In this document: piece by piece, positions 57,778 to 64,000 of the stretch | How positions within the stretch are numbered: the first letter of the stretch is position 1 | How the letters are laid out: each line of letters begins with the position of its first letter | NCBI GenBank assembly: GCA_025618425.1 | Contig: CM046833.1 | Location: forward strand, 3,151,672 to 3,215,671 | Direction of reading: 5' to 3' | Source of the DNA: Heliocidaris tuberculata | Lineage: Eukaryota; Echinodermata; Echinoidea; Camarodonta; Echinometridae | DNA length: 64,000 nucleotides | The notes under the pieces: model-generated | Seen by the model: only the letters and a program-made list of their open reading frames with translations | Database searches by the model: none | What the model was told of the DNA's origin: nothing | Translations under genes and position numbers: made by a program

Positions 57778-58586
57778 CCTTCTCAAATCTGTGCCCCCCC
57801 CCCCCCCGCCAGTCCATAGTACCACTACCTCAGCCCTTTATAACAGGGAGGCTGTGTTGGGGGTACAGAGAGCCAATTGTCCTTGGGTTAGTCGTCGTGG
57901 GGGTAATTGTTGGGGGGGGGGGGTAATTGTCCTGGGGCAGCCCCCTGCCCCCTCTGCCTCGTACACTTAATTTTGCTGGCATAAGTTTACATTTCATGTT
58001 TTCAGCTTTCGTGCATTGCATTCAGGTACTTTAATGTTTTCATTTGTCAAGTGAAATCAAAAGCTGAGATGTGGTTATATATAGCTAAATCCATTGACTA
58101 CTGAATTCTCTCATTCCCGTAGGCTTAATATAGGAACCATCCGGTTCCAGCAGGCAATGGCTTAACAGACGCGTCACTGCTATAGAACATTATGAATAGA
58201 AGGAGAGGGTGTCGTCAGACCAGATTTGTTGACAAGTTTGCTGACAAATTTCCAACAAGCAAGCCAAAAAAGAAAGAAAAAAAAAAAAGAAGAAACGAAG
58301 TATAACTTATCAAATTTTCAAATTTGCCTACTCCTGTACTAGCTAGAACTGGGCGTCTTACGCGTCTGATTTTCAACAGAAAAAAACAGTGGGAGGTCAA
58401 CTATTTTGCACTTTGACGATAGGCTATAAAAATCACATATTTAAATCACAGATTTACCATGTTTACAGATTTTATTTTTTGGGGTATCACATCTCTCTCC
58501 TCTCGTGATGCCCGTCATAAGCAGATGGAAGAGCTAGAGCGGGAGTTAAAGAAATGGGGTGGGGTTGTTTGAGATAATTAGAGAGA

Positions 58587-58640
<54 letters not shown>
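58587..58640. repeat. (TG)n microsatellite followed by (GA)n
   Basis: About 25 TG dinucleotides, then GAGAGAGAGAG and, 40 bases on, a poly(A) run. Confidence 0.95.
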
Positions 58641-58651
<11 letters not shown>

Positions 58652-58673
58652 TGATAGGCCTATACATAAAATC

Positions 58674-58699
<26 letters not shown>

Positions 58700-58705
<6 letters not shown>

Positions 58706-60770
58706 TGAAAGAAATGAGAAGTGAAAGAGATCGGAAAAAAAAGCAGAGAAACTAGGCAGTCGATGAAAATATTGATTACGAGATAGAGAAGCTGTCCCAC
58801 TTCTCCTGCGTTCCATTTCTCCCCCACTCCCCAGTGGTTGCTTACTTAAAAGCATAAACATGCTTTCTCAGCAATCAGGTAAAATAAACCCACAAATCAA
58901 TAGATAACGCAGGCACTCGTGTGTCAAAAAAACTGTCCACCAAAACGAAATGTACCGTACCCCCGATTTTCTCTTGAAAATAAATTAATTGCCCCTAGAG
59001 TACTGTTGTCGCAAAGTTTTTCACATATGAATTTATATCAAGCAATGAATATAATAAAATCAGGGCCTGGAAAATTTAAATTTTATTGCTGAATAGCATG
59101 ATAGATTACCATTGATACGGGTATCCCCCCCCCCCCCCCATCGGTCAAATTCTGGATACGCCACGGGGGGGGGGGGCTCCCACATCTCCCCCCTCGCTTC
59201 GCTCCCTCTCATCAGAAGCTCCCCAAAACCCCAATAACCCCCCTCCCAGTCGCGCCTGTCTCTAAAGATCTCAGTCCCAGGGATCGGGAGCATCAAGTGG
59301 ATGCAGCAAGCGTGCTAGCGAGCTCGCAAGCTCAAATAGATGCAGCAGCCATGCATCCAGCTCAGATAGCTCAGCTCAGCCACCAAAAGGTCAACTCAGG
59401 TCAAGTATATAAAATATGCAAATTGGCTGGATTGCGTTGACTTGCCTGGGAGTTGGAAACATGACTTTGGACATCGTATTTTATTGAATGAGGTAAGTGA
59501 TGATTAATGTTTTTGTGTGAGAGATAATCATTAAAAGTGTGTAAGAGATTACGACATCCCATTTTATCGCAAATATATTTTGTTTTTGATTGGATTTTGA
59601 GAGGAAAACATGTTTGACAGCGCACTCAATTTGTGATGTGGAGCGGTTGAGAAGTCTCTCATCTCGCCGTATGCGTAGGCTTCGTGTGTGTGCAGTGGGA
59701 CGGTGCAGTGCTGCATGTGGGTAGCTGACGCGATGCGCGATGCCAGATATGATCATGATGATAGATAAAAGAAAAAGAAAAGAGTTTTCAGTGAGAGTGA
59801 GTGGAAAACGTACGTGGACTGACTTCGAGACGAATAGTAATTGTATCTGTCAATTACGATTCTCTGTTTTTTGAAAGATAAATGTAACTTCTTAAATTCT
59901 TCTGCCTTAAATTGTTTAATTAAAAACTGCAAGTGAGAACGTTGCTGTGAACAATTGTGTGGCTGTGCGGCACTCATTGTCTGTGAGGAGCGAACTGTTA
60001 TTTGGAAGATTTATCATGTTGTTTAATGATACATGTATGTATACTAGTAAAGTGGTGATGAGGAAGAAGAAAAAGAACAGGAAGAAAATGAAGGAGTTGG
60101 AGGAGTTCTGAAAAAAACAAAACACAAAAGAAGAGAGAAAGAGAGAGAAAGAAGATGAGAAGAAGGGGAAAAAAAAGAGACGATGTTACTCATATACATG
60201 AAGAAAATAAATTGGAGAAAAGGAAAAACAAGAAAGAGGAAGGCTCAAACCCAATCTGTCATTCCTTAATACGTAAAAATATATTTTTTTGCCTGTCTGA
60301 TTTGTGCCCCCTCTTTTTATAGAATCTTGATTCTGCCCGTTTTCTTATAATTTTTTTTCCATGAAATCGATCAAAATACTGCTTTCCAGTGCCACTTTTT
60401 GAATGGGGGAAGGAGGTGATGCAGAAGAAGGAGTGGAAGAAGAAGATGAAGAAGAAGGAGTAGGAGAAGGAGAAAAAGAAGAAGAAAAGGAGGAGGAGGA
60501 AGAAGAAGAAGAAGAGAAAGAAGAAGAAGAAGAAGAGGAGGAGGAGGAGGAAGGAGGAGGAGGAAGGGAAAGGGAGAGGTGGAAGGCAAAATGAAAAAAT
60601 TATGACCCTGGTGCCTTCCCCCTTTTGATGACCTTGTTCTCTCCAACACCTGAAACCAGTGCTTACTCAATGGCTGGTTTCATGCTAGGCCACTGGTTGT
60701 TCATATTGTAAACATATGTGAAGTCTTGTAGATCATGTCAGATACAAATCTCTCATTGTTATTTCTACAG
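58700..60770. other. Upstream region of the BBX-like gene
   Basis: No coding exon is recognised. 59120-59200 has poly(C)/poly(G) blocks around ATTCTGGATACGCCAC. 60420-60570 is a GAA/GAG purine tract giving a spurious poly-Glu frame. The acceptor before 60771 implies that at least one untranslated exon, and the promoter, lie somewhere here or further upstream. Confidence 0.4.
60405..60575 (+). repeat. (GAA/GAG)n purine tract
   Basis: About 170 bases of almost pure A/G triplets. The Glu-rich frame has no splice or family support. Confidence 0.85.
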
Positions 60771-60830
60771 GTAAAGATCACCAAAATGCCTAAGTGTAGT
60801 GACTTCAAGAGCCCTCTGAAGAAGTTAAAG
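60771..60830 (+). CDS. BBX: BBX-like gene, first coding exon
   Basis: Acceptor TTTCTACAG at 60770, ATG at 60786, donor AAAG|GTAATG at 60831. It encodes only MPKCSDFKSPLKKLK. The start is inferred from the phase match with the next exon; an earlier start would need an upstream coding exon. Confidence 0.65.
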
Positions 60831-63790
60831 GTAATGTAGTTTCCAAACTTTCTGTTGCTTGAACTCCCAAATCATTGTAAATTTATTTCAGGAAGCAGAC
60901 CGGCCCGTTAATTGATAATGGACAAAGCTTTTGCACTAATTAATATTCTGAGTTCTGACACCATACCCTTCTTAGAGTTTGTCTAAAGTTGGTAAACTCA
61001 ATGGCCGGAATTCACAAAGGTGGTTTCAATTCAGACCATGGTTTATGCAGATTTTGTGGTATAAATACACTTGATTTAGCGCGTACACTTAAAAAGGTCC
61101 AATAATGAACGCGCGCCGGTCGCGCGTGGTTGGCAAAAGCGCTAATTTTACGCTTGTTGCCATGGTTCAGACCATGGTTTATTTAAATTAATTTAAATAA
61201 ACCATGGTCTCAATTTACATAAACCATGGTCTGAAGTCTGAACCATGGCAACAAGCGTAAATTTAGCGCTTTTGCCTACCATGCGTGACCGGCACGTGTT
61301 CATTATTGGACCTTTTTTAAGTGTACGTGCTAAATCAAGCGTATTTATACCACGAAATCTGCATAAACCATGGTCTGAATTGAAACCACCTTTGTGAATT
61401 CCGGCCAATTAGTTTGCCATACTACATGTTTCTGAATGATTAAAGATGACAAATGATTGGCCGTTTAGAGTATTTTTTCCACCTTACCTCTAATTACCGA
61501 GTTAATGTGATCTTATTTACTGATTCTTGTTTTCAACTGGCTCAACTCATAACCTGTAAAACAGCACTACATTAGTACTTTCATGTTTTGTTTTGCCTTG
61601 ATCAGTAGGTTTGTAGTGTTTATACTGTTGCCTAATGCGTTTCTCACAAATATTTTCCTTTCTGCATAGATTTAGATGTGCTATTCAGAATATCCAGTAT
61701 TTGTATAAAGATACATGTGAGGAAATTGTCATGTCAGGAAAAATTGAGATTATTGAAAAATTGTACTTCAAGTAGCAAGGAATAGTAAAATAAAAATGAC
61801 ATGATGGCTTCAAATTCCTTGTTGGAGAAATGTTACTATCAGTTTTTACCCTTCACTGTGATGAAGTGTCTGGCATTGAGTTAGATTTCTTAGAGTACAG
61901 AAAGAAAAGCATTTAAAGTAGAGAGCGAGAGGGAGAGAGGGAAAGAAAGATCAGGATTTCCTTTTCAAAGCAAGTTTTTAGCTCAGATCCCATCATTTTC
62001 ACTCTTTAAACCTCTGTTGATACATTAGGAGGATCTTTTTGGAAAGCATTCCTCATCATCCTCCTCATCAACAACCATCGCTACTGCCCATCTAGAGACC
62101 GATGACCTGTTTGCTGAGTCTTTTGTTAATGATGAAAGTCAGCTACGCAGACCTATGAATGCCTTCTTACTCTTCTGCAAGCGACATCGTCAGGTGGTGA
62201 GGACAAGACACCCATGGCTTGATAACAGGGCATGTACAAAAATGTTAGCTGATATGTGGGGTGCTCTCGATGGAGAGGAGAAAGAGAAATATCTACAGCT
62301 TGCTAGAGAGGTAAGGCATCATTTCTCTCAACCTCCTTCCCTGCATCTCTGCCTCCCACTAAAATTGCCCCTTGCTCTTTTTGTTCTTCTTGTAGTTGCC
62401 AAGGATATTTATCCTTTCTCTACTTGCTGGAAATTAAAACTGGGTTCAGGAATCTGACGCGAGATGTCATTGTAAAATGTGGTCTAAAAAATGAAAAATG
62501 GTACTTTGTTTGAAACTTGTCTCTTGAACTATGTTCATAAACTTAAAGGGAAATCCAACCTTAATAACAAGTTGCTTTAAAACAATGAGGAAAAATCAGA
62601 GAATCAGAATAGTGAAGGTTTGAACGAAATCGGACAAGTAATAAGAAAGTTATGAATTTTTCAAAGTTGTAATCACTATACATATGGGAATTTCAAATTG
62701 GCCATGTAGTTTATGGGGTTAAATAAATATTGATTATTACTCCAAATCCATAGTTTGGGCCAGTACTGTAAAGTGCTTTGAAATCTTTCTCAATGTATAT
62801 ATTATTCTAATTGAATTTGACAGTGCAAGGCAGCATTCATGAAGGCTCATCCTGGGTATAGATGGAGTGGACCTCACCGGCATGGTGGTGGTAAAGTAAC
62901 CAACCCTGGAACTGTGACAGCACGCCCTCACGTCACAGGCATGGAGGAGAACAAGGCTGGCATCACTATTGGTAAACTAGCAGGTTGGTGCAAGTTTTCT
63001 TTTAACGTGGTTGTAAATTAACAAAGCCTATAAGTGTCATGACACACCCTCACATCACAGATGAAAGCAAGGCTGGTATCATTATTGACTAGCAGGTTAG
63101 TAGATATTTTGTTGTTACCTGGGGGGTGTTTCATAAAGCTGTTTGTAAAGTTACACATTACTTTACGAGTAAAGTTAGGCATAACTTTACGAAGGACTTA
63201 AATATGACAAGCTAAATGGGATGCTCGATCATTTTTAACTGCATCAACTAAAGCTGAACTGTGCAGATGTAGATTAACATTCTTATTATAACAAACATTT
63301 TTAATGCAAAGTATATTTTTTGCCATAATGTAATTGAGGTTATTGGAAATACAGTCAACACTTTGTTAAATCATCAGGAAAAAAACTTGAGACATCCTGT
63401 CTGGCACTTCATATTCAAGTCGTTCGTAAAGTCATGCTTAACTTTACGAACAGCTTTATGGAACACCCCCCAGGTGGTATAAAATGAACACTGTCATTTC
63501 TGAATTAGGTTGATTCATGTGATATCACTGTAGAATACTTTAGGTTTGTTCTGCTCTCAAGATAGATGTATGTCTTTATCATCACGATCTTTATTCTTCA
63601 TTCAGATCCATCTCAGATGGGAGGTTTAAGTCTTCTGTTGCTTGCCGGACAGCAGGAGGCAGGCAATAAGCGTGTAGCTCCCTCTCATGATCAACCCAAG
63701 ACAATGCGTAGGAGTAATTCTGAGCCAGCAACCAGTGAGAAAGAAGAAGATGATGACAGCATTAAATCTAAATTATTCCAATTCGCAGAG
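60771..63790 (+). CDS. BBX: BBX-like HMG-box transcription factor, N-terminal exons (gene runs past the right edge)
   Basis: Four coding exons, 60771-60830 (ATG at 60786), 62029-62310, 62824-62971 and 63606-63790, join in phases 0, 0, 1 and give 220 codons so far. The HMG box (about residues 55-124) runs from RRPMNAFLLFCKRHR to FMKAHPGYRW. Further on come DPSQMGGLSLLLLAGQQ and SKLFQFAEVSS; the motifs xQMGGLSxLLLAG and LFQFAEISS are characteristic of vertebrate BBX (bobby sox). It should be a nuclear DNA-bending transcription factor; in mammals BBX is implicated in cell-cycle progression. The N-terminus is shorter than in vertebrates. The 3' part, including the long C-terminus, lies outside. 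Confidence 0.92.
61002..61407. mobile_element. 400-bp almost perfect palindrome in intron 1 of the BBX-like gene
   Basis: TGGCCGGAATTCACAAAGGTGG and CCACCTTTGTGAATTCCGGCCA form the ends. The arms (about 190 bases) stay complementary through TTCAGACCATGGTTTATGCA, TTTAGCGCGTACACTTAAAA and GCGCTAATTTTACGCTTGTTGCC, and meet at ATTTAAATTAATTTAAAT near 61189. A foldback DNA element, recently formed judging by arm identity. Confidence 0.88.
61410..62028. other. Intron 1 remainder of the BBX-like gene
   Basis: AT-rich; a short GAGAGAGGG tract near 61925; otherwise nothing. Confidence 0.4.
62029..62310 (+). CDS. BBX: BBX-like gene, exon with most of the HMG box
   Basis: Acceptor TACATTAG at 62028, donor GAGAG|GTAAGG at 62311; 94 codons, phase 0 both ends. 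A Ser/Thr and acidic lead (EDLFGKHSSSS..., ETDDLFAESF) runs into LRRPMNAFLLFCKRHRQVV, DNRACTKMLADMWGAL and EKEKYLQLARE, helices 1 to 3 of the HMG box. Confidence 0.94.
62824..62971 (+). CDS. BBX: BBX-like gene, exon with the end of the HMG box
   Basis: Acceptor TTGACAG at 62823; donor ATTG|GTAAAC at 62972, chosen because phase 1 restores Asp in DPSQMGG. It encodes CKAAFMKAHPGYRWSG, the C-terminal tail of the box, then a His/Gly-rich and Thr-rich linker. Confidence 0.88.
63036..63100 (+). repeat. Decayed duplicate of the preceding exon's end, in the intron
   Basis: CATGACACACCCTCACATCACAG...AGCAAGGCTGGTATCATTATTG...ACTAGCAGGTTAGT repeats about 62918-62990 (GACAGCACGCCCTCACGTCACAG...AACAAGGCTGGCATCACTATTGGTAAACTAGCAGGTTGGT). 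It has small deletions, and the GGTAAAC donor is lost. Confidence 0.75.
63118..63474. mobile_element. Foldback MITE in the BBX intron
   Basis: CCTGGGGGGTGTTTCATAAAGCTG and CAGCTTTATGGAACACCCCCCAGG are inverted ends. The arms continue with TTTACGAGTAAAGTTAGGCA and its complement. About 357 bases. Confidence 0.82.
63606..63790 (+). CDS. BBX: BBX-like gene, exon with the QMGGLS motif
   Basis: Acceptor CATTCAG at 63605; a donor CAGAG|GTTAGT at 63791 is likely. It encodes DPSQMGGLSLLLLAGQQEAG, an RRSNSEP phosphosite-like patch, and SKLFQFAE. The following gene sequence is beyond the window. Confidence 0.9.
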
Positions 63791-63917
63791 GTTAGTTCAC
63801 TCACATAGTTTGAATCGTAACATACTGTCTGGTTAGAGCAAGAAGGGTGTTAGCTCATATTTCTTGACACAGAATGAAGCCCTTCAGCCACTCAACATAC
63901 CATATGTTTCATTTTTT

Positions 63918-64000
63918 GTCCCCGCTGAACAAAGTTCGCGAGGGGATTATGGAACGGGCTCCATGTGTGTGTGCATGTATGTGTCTGTCTGTCTGTCTGT
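63918..64000. mobile_element. End of a transposon with a (TGTC)n tract, cut by the window edge
   Basis: TGTCCCCGCTGAACAAAGTT followed by CGCGAGGGGATTATGGAACGGGCTCC and a TGTG/TGTCTGTC simple repeat. Only the left end is visible. Confidence 0.5.

Noticed and set aside
60371..60670. Poly-Glu and poly-Leu frames upstream of the BBX-like gene
   Set aside because: A purine triplet tract without splice sites in phase with BBX or any conserved motif.

Overview
The window looks like animal genomic DNA, most probably a sea urchin or a close echinoderm relative. Genes are split by AT-rich introns with GT/AG borders. The two best-recognised genes, a DEDD-type death-effector-domain protein and a BBX-type HMG-box factor, have vertebrate counterparts. 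The spacers are packed with short inverted-repeat transposons, LINE and SINE pieces and minisatellites of the kind abundant in marine invertebrate deuterostomes. The species is inferred, not proven.

Layout. 1-1.2 kb: 3' part of a broken LINE. 1.4-4.6 kb: a fragment of a RecQ-like helicase inside long inverted repeats. 5.3-15.2 kb (+): PRDM-type gene A, five coding exons, 1137 codons, with a Gln-rich N-terminus, an acidic tract, a PR/SET domain and 12 C2H2 fingers. 15.2-31.1 kb: spacer with MITEs, an (ATT)n tract, a 2.5 kb array of 33-bp repeats and a LINE tail. 31.1-43.2 kb (-): PRDM-type gene B, five coding exons, 782 codons, a paralogue of A with the same PR domain plus 12-finger plan, placed tail-to-tail with A. 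Its first coding intron holds a minisatellite built from its own 3' splice site plus two copies of a 1.16 kb transposon. 44-48.5 kb: spacer and transposons. 48.6-53.3 kb (+): complete DEDD-like gene, three coding exons, 367 aa. 53.3-60.7 kb: spacer with nested foldback elements. 60.8-64 kb (+): first four recognised coding exons of a BBX-like gene that continues past the right edge.

How the genes relate. A and B are an inverted duplicate pair of probable nuclear zinc-finger regulators. They share three intron positions and phases, a DMLGK linker inside the finger array, and an unusually similar non-coding block of about 230 bp upstream of both, in the same orientation relative to each gene. 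DEDD (a nuclear/nucleolar death-effector protein in vertebrates) and BBX (a DNA-binding factor) look functionally unrelated to that pair. Nothing suggests operon-like coupling.

Limits. Exon borders come from splice consensus, phase matching and family similarity read by eye. Untranslated exons, promoters and poly(A) sites are not resolved. Transposon superfamilies are named only where the termini and target-site duplications can be seen.
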